Of a DNA stretch of 16,717 nucleotides, positions 8,339 to 14,906 are shown in pieces. A model generated the notes under the pieces. The model did no database searches, was not told the DNA's origin, and saw only the letters and a list, made by a program, of their open reading frames with translations. Origin of the DNA: Sediminibacterium sp. (GTDB taxonomy: Bacteria; Bacteroidota; Bacteroidia; Chitinophagales; Chitinophagaceae). The stretch spans positions 1-16,717 of the forward strand of contig JAQBNJ010000316.1 of the NCBI GenBank assembly GCA_028288645.1, read 5' to 3'. The translations under genes and the position numbers were made by a program. Each line of letters starts with the position of its first letter. The first letter of the stretch is position 1.

Positions 8339-8396
8339 TTCAGGCCGCTTTCGTGATTACTGTTGATTTGGTCACGCCGATTTAGCGTCCCGACCG
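8339..8396 (-). repeat. GGTCGGGACGCT repeat, split copy overlapping a gene end
   Basis: On the minus strand this contains CGGTCGGGACGCT (8396-8384) and, 33 nt further on, AAGCGGCCTGAA (8350-8339). Both words also occur at 15823-15848, there separated by a single base. The first word lies inside the 520-residue gene and encodes its last residues (GRDAKSA), with the TGA at 8374-8372. The longer spacing suggests an insertion or a diverged internal duplication in this copy. Confidence 0.6.
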
Positions 8397-9934
8397 ATGG
8401 CCTCAATATATTTTTGCCTGATAACATTCTGCACATGCTGGTCATTGATCTTGCTTTCTAACCATGAAATAATATCGAGATACATAAATGCCCGGCTTTC
8501 CAAACGGCTCTTCTCCAAAGGTTTCAATTCGGCCAATAATTTTTCAAACTGAGGTTTGAGTTGCCTGGGTGATAAACGGAACGAACTTCTTAAGAACCCA
8601 AATATCTTTTCTTCCACCGTACTCAGATTCTGCATTTTGTACATAAAGCGGTAAACGGATTTTAATAAATATTCCAGCAGATCAAAATTTCCCAATTCAT
8701 AATGTGCAATAAGATGTAGCAAACGGGCGTAACACTGCAGATCGGTGCGCAGGTCTACTTTCCAGTTGATGATCTTGTTCAGATAATCAATGCTCTTGTC
8801 AAAATCGCCACTTCCAAAATACAATGAAGCGATCTTGTAATAGAATACCAATATGCGATGGCGGTCCATATAGATCTCGTATTCGGCGAGCTTCTCTTCA
8901 ATATACGGAACCAGTTCGAGGCCTTCACTGAACGTGCCTTCCATAAAATGCTTATTCAGCCGTGCAATATTCAGGTAAATAAAAGTTTGTATCAGGTTGT
9001 TTCGGTTCTGTTGTATCACCGGCGTTTCAATAAACTTCTCAAACACATGAATGGTATCATTGAATTTCTGGTAATTACGCAGGTCAAAATGTGCGCTCAT
9101 CAGATTGTGCAGGCCTTTTATATAATGCGCGGTTTCTATCTCTATCATTTTCGGATCCGCATCAAACAGGTCAACCCATTTCTGGCAATAACGGTAATAG
9201 CCCAAAAAATTCTGCGTAATGAATGCGTGCCAGCAATAGCATTGATACAGGTACAACCGCTCATAAAAACTTTTGCAATCCTGCGTTTGCTGTATAGCTT
9301 CAGTCTGTAGGAATGCATCTACAATAGCTGTGTCTTCTGCATTTCTTGCATGGCCATTCTTGATGTACCAGCTATACAATTGCAAAGAAACATTCGATAA
9401 CGAGCCAATCAGTGTTACACGATGATTGATCTCATCCACTTCACTACTCAGTTTATCTGCCCGGTCCTGCATACTTCTTGTAATGTGCAGCGACTCGATC
9501 TTTTTCTCCAGGAAAAGAACCTGTAAAATATAGGTTACCTGGTTATTGGCCCTTGCCATATCCTTTACCCGGTCGAGGATCTTCAAACTTTGTAAATAAA
9601 GCCCCTTATTATAAAGCAACCGCGCAAAATCGAGTTGTTCATGTAACTGCAGGTCGATGTTTTCTTCCTGGTTCAGCAAACGGAGGCTGGCCAGGATCTC
9701 CCTGTATAAATGCGCTTTGAGATTGGAGAGCTGTTGTTTCTGGATGGACGGATTTTTAACTAACAACTGTTCTTCATCATATTGCTTCATTTTCTCCAAA
9801 GCATCGAACAACTGGATCACTTTCAGGTCGCCGGAAGCCGTATTCCGGGTCATATAGAGCTTAAAATTCCGTTTCTCGGACCTTTCGAGCGACTGAACCA
9901 GCTGAAACAAAGCATCGGTAGAACGGTTGGGCAT
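8372..9934 (-). CDS. All-helical TPR-like protein of unknown function
   Basis: A 520-residue cytoplasmic protein with no signal peptide or membrane segment. I recognise its type only as a conserved Bacteroidota hypothetical: the N-terminal pattern LFQLVQSLERSEKRNFKLYM, followed by a 'LFDALEKMKQYDEEQL' helix, recurs in such proteins. The rest is rich in Leu, Tyr, Lys and Glu and reads as successive amphipathic helix pairs (for example KGLYLQSLKILDRVKDMARA and FGSGDFDKSIDYLNKII), like degenerate tetratricopeptide repeats, which suggests a scaffold or protein-binding role. There is no catalytic motif. The C-terminal seven residues come from a dispersed repeat. The gene is divergent from leuA across 216 nt with a 9-bp dyad, so shared control is possible but functional linkage is unproven. 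Confidence 0.8.
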   Translation of the reverse strand: MPNRSTDALFQLVQSLERSEKRNFKLYMTRNTASGDLKVIQLFDALEKMKQYDEEQLLVKNPSIQKQQLSNLKAHLYREILASLRLLNQEENIDLQLHEQLDFARLLYNKGLYLQSLKILDRVKDMARANNQVTYILQVLFLEKKIESLHITRSMQDRADKLSSEVDEINHRVTLIGSLSNVSLQLYSWYIKNGHARNAEDTAIVDAFLQTEAIQQTQDCKSFYERLYLYQCYCWHAFITQNFLGYYRYCQKWVDLFDADPKMIEIETAHYIKGLHNLMSAHFDLRNYQKFNDTIHVFEKFIETPVIQQNRNNLIQTFIYLNIARLNKHFMEGTFSEGLELVPYIEEKLAEYEIYMDRHRILVFYYKIASLYFGSGDFDKSIDYLNKIINWKVDLRTDLQCYARLLHLIAHYELGNFDLLEYLLKSVYRFMYKMQNLSTVEEKIFGFLRSSFRLSPRQLKPQFEKLLAELKPLEKSRLESRAFMYLDIISWLESKINDQHVQNVIRQKYIEAIGRDAKSA

Positions 9935-9949
9935 CGTAATATTTTTATA

Positions 9950-9978
9950 TTAAAACCCAATGACAGCAAGGGTTTTAA
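9950..9978. promoter_or_regulatory. 9-bp perfect dyad in the divergent leuA control region
   Basis: TTAAAACCC (9950-9958) and GGGTTTTAA (9970-9978) are perfect inverse copies separated by 11 nt. The centre lies 30 nt upstream of the minus-strand ATG (9934) and 187 nt upstream of leuA. The form fits a dimeric repressor or activator site; it is not followed by a T-run suited to termination. Confidence 0.45.
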
Positions 9979-10059
9979 CCAAATTTAACGGGTTTATAGA
10001 CTGTAAAATACCATCAATTTTGATTACCAGCCCCTTATATAGTAAAGTATATTCGGTAT

Positions 10060-10120
10060 GGCAGGCTATCATATTTGTTATTAAAGGCAATCGATAACAA
10101 ATGTAAATAGCCTGCCTTTT
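10060..10120 (+). promoter_or_regulatory. Terminator-like hairpin in the leuA leader (possible attenuator)
   Basis: GGCAGGCTAT (10060-10069) pairs perfectly with ATAGCCTGCC (10107-10116). An inner pairing, ATTTGTTAT (10073-10081) with ATAACAAAT (10094-10102), extends it over a 12-nt loop. TTTT follows at 10117-10120. No gene enters from upstream on this strand, because the neighbour is divergent, so a terminator here would act on the leuA transcript itself. The leuA ATG is 30 nt further on. A weak -7-like TATATTCG lies at 10048-10055, but its TTTG (10019-10022) is 25 nt away. If it is used, transcription would begin close to the stem, making this a 5' mRNA hairpin instead. Confidence 0.55.
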
Positions 10121-10150
10121 CATCTCAATCCTTTAGAAAAATAAATATTA

Positions 10151-11317
10151 ATGGATCAACAGGTCTTCATATTTGATACAACACTACGTGATGGCGAGCA
10201 GGTGCCGGGCTGTAAACTCAATACCAAAGAGAAGCTTGACCTTGCCCTGAAACTGGAGGCATTGGGTGTTGATATCATTGAAGCGGGCTTTCCGATCTCA
10301 AGCCCCGGTGATTTTGAATCGGTGGTGCAGATCTCGAAAATAATTAAAAATGCGAGTGTGTGTGGTTTGAGCCGTGCGGTGCAAAAAGATATTGAAGTGG
10401 CCGGTGAGGCATTAAAATATGCAGCAAGACCAAGGATTCATACCGGTATCGGCACTTCTGATTATCATATCAAAGCAAAATTCAATGCAACGCGTGAAGA
10501 GATCCTTCAACGTGCCATACAAGCCGTAAAATGGGCGAAGAATTTTGTAGATGATGTTGAATTTTTTGCAGAAGATGCGGGACGCACCGATAACGAATAT
10601 TTAGCGCAGGTTGTTGAAGCAGTTATTAAAGCAGGCGCTACTGTAGTAAATATTCCGGATACCACAGGCTATTGTTTACCGCACCAATATGGCGAGAAGA
10701 TCGCTTTCCTCAGGAACAATGTTTCTAATATTGATAAAGCAGTGATCGCATGCCATTGTCATAACGACCTGGGATTGGCAACAGCTAATTCAATCGCAGG
10801 TGTGATCGCGGGAGCAAGACAGATCGAATGTACCATCAATGGATTAGGAGAAAGGGCAGGTAACACTTCCCTGGAAGAAGTGGTAATGGTACTGAAACAA
10901 CACAAACAACTTGGATTGTACACCAATATCCAAACCAAAATGCTGAACCCACTCAGCCGCGAAGTGTCAGATATCATGCGGGTTCCCGTACAGGTAAATA
11001 AAGCGATCGTGGGTGCGAATGCATTTTCGCATTCATCAGGTATTCACCAGGATGGATTTTTAAAAGATTCTTCAACGTACGAGATCATCAACCCGGACGA
11101 TGGTGGGGCCGAAGGAAGTAAGATCGTACTTACTGCGCGTAGTGGAAGAAGCGCGTTGGCTCACCGTTTTCAGAAACTCGGTTATCAATTTAGCCGCAAT
11201 GATATAGATGTTCTATATGAATCGTTTATACAGGTAGCAGACAGAAAAAAAGAAATTGAGGAAGAGGATCTGCATCAGCTGGCAAAGGCGTATAAGCCGG
11301 AGCCGGCCATAGCTTAG
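10151..11317 (+). CDS. leuA: 2-isopropylmalate synthase, short form
   Basis: First committed step of leucine synthesis: condenses acetyl-CoA with 2-ketoisovalerate to 2-isopropylmalate. The DRE-TIM barrel is clear: [12 protein letters not shown] at 9-20 (R13, D14 metal ligand), the HCHND metal site with H202 and H204, and [15 protein letters not shown] with N238 as fourth ligand. The [13 protein letters not shown] segment and the leuCDB neighbours favour LeuA over homocitrate or citramalate synthase. At 388 residues it ends at the helical subdomain ([20 protein letters not shown]), before where the roughly 120-residue C-terminal LeuA regulatory dimer domain of long forms (E. coli, about 520) would be. 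It is therefore probably not inhibited by leucine through that domain. Short forms are, to my knowledge, common in Bacteroidota. The start ATG is preceded by an A-rich tract, with no Shine-Dalgarno. Confidence 0.94.
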   Translation: MDQQVFIFDTTLRDGEQVPGCKLNTKEKLDLALKLEALGVDIIEAGFPISSPGDFESVVQISKIIKNASVCGLSRAVQKDIEVAGEALKYAARPRIHTGIGTSDYHIKAKFNATREEILQRAIQAVKWAKNFVDDVEFFAEDAGRTDNEYLAQVVEAVIKAGATVVNIPDTTGYCLPHQYGEKIAFLRNNVSNIDKAVIACHCHNDLGLATANSIAGVIAGARQIECTINGLGERAGNTSLEEVVMVLKQHKQLGLYTNIQTKMLNPLSREVSDIMRVPVQVNKAIVGANAFSHSSGIHQDGFLKDSSTYEIINPDDGGAEGSKIVLTARSGRSALAHRFQKLGYQFSRNDIDVLYESFIQVADRKKEIEEEDLHQLAKAYKPEPAIA

Positions 11318-11349
11318 GGTTTTCTCATCAGTATAGTTTTAGTTTGAGT

Positions 11350-11380
11350 AGTGTGGCGCCGGTGGGCGCCACACTTTAAT
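11350..11380 (+). terminator. Strong hairpin between leuA and leuC
   Basis: AGTGTGGCGCC (11350-11360) and GGCGCCACACT (11365-11375) form a perfect 11-bp, GC-rich stem with a GGTG loop. A weak T-tract (TTAAT) follows. It lies in the 74-nt gap between leuA and leuC. It may be a partial terminator that lowers leuCDB relative to leuA, or an mRNA-stabilising stem. Confidence 0.6.
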
Positions 11381-11391
11381 TAAACAGCAGT

Positions 11392-12804
11392 ATGGCAAAA
11401 ACATTATTCGACAAGATCTGGGACAAACACGTAGTTCAAAAAATTGAAGACGGTCCTTCTGTATTGTATATCGACAAACACTTCATACACGAAGTAACGA
11501 GTCCGCAGGCATTTGCAGGGATAGAAAAAAGAGGATTGAAGGTGTTTCGTCCGCAACAGGTGGTGGCAACAGCCGATCACAATGTGCCAACACTCAACCA
11601 GCATCTGCCTATCAAGGATGAGTTGTCACGATTACAGGTGCAGCAGTTGATAGAAAATTGTAAAAAACACCATATCGAATTGTATGGCCTCGGCCATCCT
11701 TTCCAGGGAATTGTGCATGTGATAGGGCCGGAGTTAGGAATCACGCAACCCGGCATGACGATCGTTTGCGGCGACAGCCATACATCAACACACGGCGCAT
11801 TCGGCGCTGTTGCATTTGGCATTGGTACCAGTGAAGTTGAAATGGTGTTTGCATCGCAATGCGTATTGCAGACAAAGCCGAAAAGAATGCGCATCAATAT
11901 TGAAGGCGAGTTACAGAATGGCGTGTTATCAAAAGACATCATCCTTTACATCATTGCAAAAATTACAGCGAGTGGTGCCACAGGATATTTTGTTGAGTAT
12001 GCAGGTTCTGCCATCCGTTCATTGTCCATGGAATCAAGAATGACCATTTGCAATATGAGTATTGAAATGGGTGCAAGGGGAGGAATGATCGCGCCGGATG
12101 AAACAACTTTCAATTACATGAAAGGCCGCCAGTTTGCACCGGGTGTGAACCAGTGGGAAGAAAAAGTAGCCGAATGGAAAGAATTGTATACTGATGCGGA
12201 TGCGGTATTTGACATGGAGATCAATATCAATGCATCAGAAATAGAGCCAATGATCACGTATGGTACTAATCCGGGATTATGCATTGGCATCAACGGCTCT
12301 ATACCCGTTACAGATACCATACCGGATGAAGGCGAAAGAAAAAATATCATCAAGGCATTGCAATACATGGGCCTCGAGTCCGGTAAACAATTGCTCGGGA
12401 TGCCGGTTCAACATGTATTTATCGGTAGCTGTACCAACTCGCGTATTGAAGACCTGCGTTTGGTTGCGCAACTGGTAAAAGGAAGAAAGAAAAATGAACA
12501 TGTGCAGGTGATGATCGTTCCGGGTTCGCAACAGGTGGCTAAGCAGGCACAGGCAGAAGGACTGAATAAAATATTTATTGAAGCGGGATTTGAAATAAGG
12601 CAAGCCGGTTGCAGCGCGTGTTTGGGAATGAATGAAGATAAAATTCCTGCAGGCGAATATTGTATCAGCACAAGTAACAGGAATTTTGAAGGGAGACAGG
12701 GCGCTGGTGCGAGAACATTACTAGCGAGTCCTTTAACAGCTGCTGCTGCAGCGATCACGGGAGTTGTAACAGATGTGAGAACCTTAGAACCTGTTAACTC
12801 CTAA
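11392..12804 (+). CDS. leuC: 3-isopropylmalate dehydratase, large subunit
   Basis: With LeuD it isomerises 2-isopropylmalate to 3-isopropylmalate in the cytoplasm. It is an aconitase-family [4Fe-4S] protein of 470 residues, near the usual length. Cluster ligands are C347 in FIGSCTNSR and C407/C410 in GCSACLGMN. Substrate and cluster surroundings include [12 protein letters not shown] (127-138) and the [13 protein letters not shown] stretch near the end. The start [15 protein letters not shown] is canonical. The gene lies 74 nt after leuA with a hairpin between, and 14 nt before leuD, so leuC and leuD are co-transcribed and give a 1:1 complex. Confidence 0.96.
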   Translation: MAKTLFDKIWDKHVVQKIEDGPSVLYIDKHFIHEVTSPQAFAGIEKRGLKVFRPQQVVATADHNVPTLNQHLPIKDELSRLQVQQLIENCKKHHIELYGLGHPFQGIVHVIGPELGITQPGMTIVCGDSHTSTHGAFGAVAFGIGTSEVEMVFASQCVLQTKPKRMRINIEGELQNGVLSKDIILYIIAKITASGATGYFVEYAGSAIRSLSMESRMTICNMSIEMGARGGMIAPDETTFNYMKGRQFAPGVNQWEEKVAEWKELYTDADAVFDMEININASEIEPMITYGTNPGLCIGINGSIPVTDTIPDEGERKNIIKALQYMGLESGKQLLGMPVQHVFIGSCTNSRIEDLRLVAQLVKGRKKNEHVQVMIVPGSQQVAKQAQAEGLNKIFIEAGFEIRQAGCSACLGMNEDKIPAGEYCISTSNRNFEGRQGAGARTLLASPLTAAAAAITGVVTDVRTLEPVNS

Positions 12805-12818
12805 AAAAGAAATTAGTC

Positions 12819-13403
12819 ATGCAGGCATTACAAAAAATATATAGCCGCTTTATCCCAATACCAATGGAAAACATTGATACGGATCAAATTATTCCCGCAC
12901 GTTTCTTAAAAGCAACTACGCGTGATGGATTCGGAAGAAATCTTTTCCGCGACTGGCGATATGAGAATAATGATGATACGAAACCCAAAGAAGATTTTGT
13001 ATTGAACCAACCGCAATTCAGCGGCGAAATACTGGTAGCTGGAAAGAATTTCGGCTGCGGTTCTTCACGCGAACACGCGGCATGGGCATTACTGGATTAT
13101 GGTTTTAAAGCCGTGGTATCAAGTTTCTTTGCGGATATATTTAAGAACAATGCATTGAACAATGGTGTGTTGCCCGTAACCGTGAGTGATGAATTTCTTG
13201 CCAAATTATTTACACTTGGAAATGCGAATACGCTGAGTATTGATGTAGAGAAACAAACCATTACCATTGATGCAACCGGTGAACAGGAAGTGTTTGATAT
13301 CAATTCTTATAAAAAAACATGTTTACTGAACGGGTATGATGACATCGATTACCTCATCAATCACCGTGCACAAATCGAAGCATACGAAACACAAAATATT
13401 TAA
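12819..13403 (+). CDS. leuD: 3-isopropylmalate dehydratase, small subunit
   Basis: Swivelling-domain partner of LeuC that completes the active site. It has 194 residues, standard length. Motifs: [14 protein letters not shown] (18-31), which carries substrate-specificity residues, and [13 protein letters not shown] (75-87), the conserved serine loop binding the substrate carboxylates. It follows leuC by 14 nt and precedes leuB by 36 nt. The order leuA-C-D-B puts the isomerase between synthase and dehydrogenase. Nothing unusual was seen. Confidence 0.96.
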   Translation: MQALQKIYSRFIPIPMENIDTDQIIPARFLKATTRDGFGRNLFRDWRYENNDDTKPKEDFVLNQPQFSGEILVAGKNFGCGSSREHAAWALLDYGFKAVVSSFFADIFKNNALNNGVLPVTVSDEFLAKLFTLGNANTLSIDVEKQTITIDATGEQEVFDINSYKKTCLLNGYDDIDYLINHRAQIEAYETQNI

Positions 13404-13408
13404 TAACA

Positions 13409-13426
13409 AGTTCCCTATAGGGGACT
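13409..13426 (+). other. Small hairpin between leuD and leuB
   Basis: AGTTCCC (13409-13415) pairs with GGGGACT (13420-13426), with one G-U pair, around a TATA loop. It sits 5 nt after the leuD stop and 13 nt before the leuB start, with no T-run. A processing or translational-coupling role is possible; the stem is too short to call a terminator. Confidence 0.4.
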
Positions 13427-13439
13427 AAGATCGGTAGAC

Positions 13440-14558
13440 ATGGAAAAAAAGATCGCAGTAATATTAGGAGATGGCATCGGCCCCGAAGTAACCCAACAAT
13501 CTATCAAGGTACTCAATGCCGTAGCGCTGCGTTTTGGCCATACATTCGAATATAGTTATGGCATCATGGGCGCGGATGCCATTGATAAAACAGGTAATCC
13601 ATTGCCTGATGAAACCATCGAAACCTGTTTGCAGAGTGATGCCATTTTATTCGGAGCCATCGGCCACCCCAAATATGATAACGACCCTACTGCCAAAGTG
13701 AGGCCGGAGCAGGGTTTATTGAAGCTGCGTAAAGAACTGCAGTTGTTTGCAAACATCAGGCCCATCAGTACCTACCAATCACTGCAACATTTATCGCCTT
13801 TAAAGAGTAAACAACTGAAAGGTGTTGACTTTGTCATTTTCCGCGAACTGACCGGCGGTATTTATTTTGGGAAAAAAGAATTGAGTGAAGATCAAACCTA
13901 TGCATCTGATCTATGCGCTTATAGCAAAAGTGAAATTGAACGTGTATCACATCTTGCGTTTCAATATGCACGAAAAAGGAAAAAGAAATTAACGTTGGTA
14001 GATAAGGCCAATGTGCTGGAAACATCACGCCTCTGGCGCAAAGTGGTGCAGGAGATCGCTTCGGAATACAGTGATGTAACGGTTGATTACATGTTTGTTG
14101 ACAATGCCGCAATGCAGATCATTTTAAATCCCGCACAATTCGATGTCATACTTACAGAAAATATGTTTGGCGATATCATCAGCGATGAAGCAAGTGTGTT
14201 GAGCGGTTCCCTGGGTTTATTGCCTTCGGCTTCGGTTGGAAATAAGACAGCTTTGTTTGAACCGATCCATGGTTCTTATCCGCAGGCTGCGGGAAAAGAT
14301 ATTGCGAATCCATTGGGGTCGATCTTGTCTGCCGCCATGCTCCTGGATCATTTCCAGTTAACGCATGAAGCCACCGCCGTACGTGCCGCAGTGGCCTGGA
14401 CCCTGGCGAATGGATTTGTTTCTAAAGATATTGATGCGATCAATAACTATTCAACAACCGCTATCGGCGACCTGATCACAGATCATATTGAACGCAATAA
14501 AGATAGTGACAGCAGCAGCAGTAGTAACGCGAGCCTGAACCAGTCGACGATCATATAA
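13440..14558 (+). CDS. leuB: 3-isopropylmalate dehydrogenase
   Basis: NAD-dependent oxidative decarboxylation of 3-isopropylmalate to 2-ketoisocaproate. It belongs to the isocitrate/isopropylmalate dehydrogenase family: GDGIGPEV at 10-17, substrate arginines R97, R107 and R135 (FRELTGGIYFG), catalytic Y142 and K189, metal aspartates D221, D245 and D249 (NMFGDIISDEAS), and the NAD-site stretch EPIHGSYPQAAGKDIANPLG (274-293). The family is usually about 350-360 residues; this one is 372 because of a C-terminal tail from about residue 354, rich in Ser/Asn, encoded by AGC/AGT repeats. The tail lies beyond the fold and is probably disordered. It is the last gene before the ilv leader and is followed by a palindromic repeat. 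Confidence 0.96.
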   Translation: MEKKIAVILGDGIGPEVTQQSIKVLNAVALRFGHTFEYSYGIMGADAIDKTGNPLPDETIETCLQSDAILFGAIGHPKYDNDPTAKVRPEQGLLKLRKELQLFANIRPISTYQSLQHLSPLKSKQLKGVDFVIFRELTGGIYFGKKELSEDQTYASDLCAYSKSEIERVSHLAFQYARKRKKKLTLVDKANVLETSRLWRKVVQEIASEYSDVTVDYMFVDNAAMQIILNPAQFDVILTENMFGDIISDEASVLSGSLGLLPSASVGNKTALFEPIHGSYPQAAGKDIANPLGSILSAAMLLDHFQLTHEATAVRAAVAWTLANGFVSKDIDAINNYSTTAIGDLITDHIERNKDSDSSSSSNASLNQSTII

Positions 14559-14560
14559 CT

Positions 14561-14630
14561 GTTTTAAATGTTGAATTTTAAATGTTGAATGGAGCGTTCA
14601 TTTAACACTTAGCACTCAAAATTTAAAATA
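14561..14630. repeat. Palindromic repeat, AAATGTTGAAT-word family, after leuB
   Basis: Two tandem copies of TTTTAAATGTTGAAT (14562-14590) face an imperfect inverse, ATTTAACACTTAGCACTCAA then AATTTAAAAT (14600-14629), over a short loop. It starts 2 nt after the leuB stop and could form the 3' hairpin of the leu transcript, separating it from the ilv unit. Confidence 0.7.
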
Positions 14631-14645
14631 AATAAAAAATAGTTC

Positions 14646-14676
14646 TTTGTTTTTTGAAAAGGTGGGAGTATTTTCG
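14646..14676 (+). promoter_or_regulatory. Promoter for the ilv leader, Bacteroidota type
   Basis: TTTG at 14646-14649 and TATTTTCG at 14669-14676, 19 nt apart. This matches the Bacteroidota -33 TTTG / -7 TAnnTTTG pattern with one mismatch in the -7 element. The predicted start, a few nt downstream near 14681-14685, leaves a leader of only about 10 nt before the leader-peptide ATG at 14693, as expected for an attenuator. Confidence 0.6.
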
Positions 14677-14692
14677 TTTCAACAAATCATTC

Positions 14693-14785
14693 ATGTTGAA
14701 GAGCAGAACAAATAATGCAAACTCAGTTATCACGATAATTATTATTGTGATCGTCATTATTATTCCTGCACTGCATGGAGGATGA
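14693..14785 (+). CDS. Ile/Val-rich leader peptide of the ilv attenuator
   Basis: A 30-codon reading frame, ATG to TGA, that starts MLKSRTNNANS. Residues 12-24 are VITIIIIVIVIII: nine Ile and three Val in 13 codons, interrupted only by Thr. It ends PALHGG. No short chance ORF is expected to look like this, and it sits directly before a strong terminator and the ilvE-ilvD genes. It is the counterpart of E. coli ilvL, whose peptide likewise carries a Val/Ile run ending in IIIP; the resemblance may be convergent. Scarcity of charged Ile or Val tRNA would stall the ribosome between 14726 and 14764. Leu is present only at positions 2 and 27, so leucine should have little effect. The peptide itself is hydrophobic and presumably has no further role. 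Confidence 0.85.
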   Translation: MLKSRTNNANSVITIIIIVIVIIIPALHGG

Positions 14786-14819
14786 GTTTATACACGCTAA
14801 AAAATACTAAGCATATAAG

Positions 14820-14847
14820 CCCCGCCTCTAAAAAGGCGGGGTTTTTT
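14820..14847 (+). terminator. Intrinsic terminator of the ilv attenuator
   Basis: CCCCGCCT (14820-14827) pairs perfectly with AGGCGGGG (14834-14841) over a 6-nt loop, followed by six T (14842-14847). It lies 34 nt after the leader-peptide stop and 59 nt before ilvE, so it would stop transcription before the structural genes when not prevented. A competing pairing, TGGAGG (14776-14781) with CCTCTA (14825-14830), could act as a weak antiterminator. Confidence 0.9.
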
Positions 14848-14849
14848 AA

Positions 14850-14892
14850 TACCCACCCCCAACCCCCTGAAAGAGGGCTTAAAGAATGGGGT
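14850..14892. repeat. CCCC-rich palindromic repeat before ilvE
   Basis: Outer ACCC (14851-14854) faces TGGGGT (14887-14892), and inner CCCCCT (14863-14868) faces AGAGGG (14872-14877). It begins 3 nt after the terminator T-run and ends 14 nt before the ilvE ATG. It resembles C-rich/G-rich intergenic repeats I associate with Bacteroidota. It could affect ribosome access to ilvE. The remaining parts of 14559-14906 hold the leader described above; nothing else was seen there. Confidence 0.55.
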
Positions 14893-14906
14893 AAAAACAA
14901 CAAATT

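Noticed and set aside
8858..9310. Plus-strand open frame of 150 codons
   Set aside because: Antisense to the long helical-protein gene and without family features; explained by codon composition of the opposite strand.
9960..10097. 45-codon frame before leuA as a leucine leader peptide
   Set aside because: Branched-chain residues are scattered, and the only cluster (IIFVI) is short and poor in Leu. There is no clear promoter in front, so it is not called as a gene.
14559..14906. T-box or other riboswitch before ilvE
   Set aside because: No T-box-like conserved sequence was seen, and the leader ORF plus terminator explain the region better.
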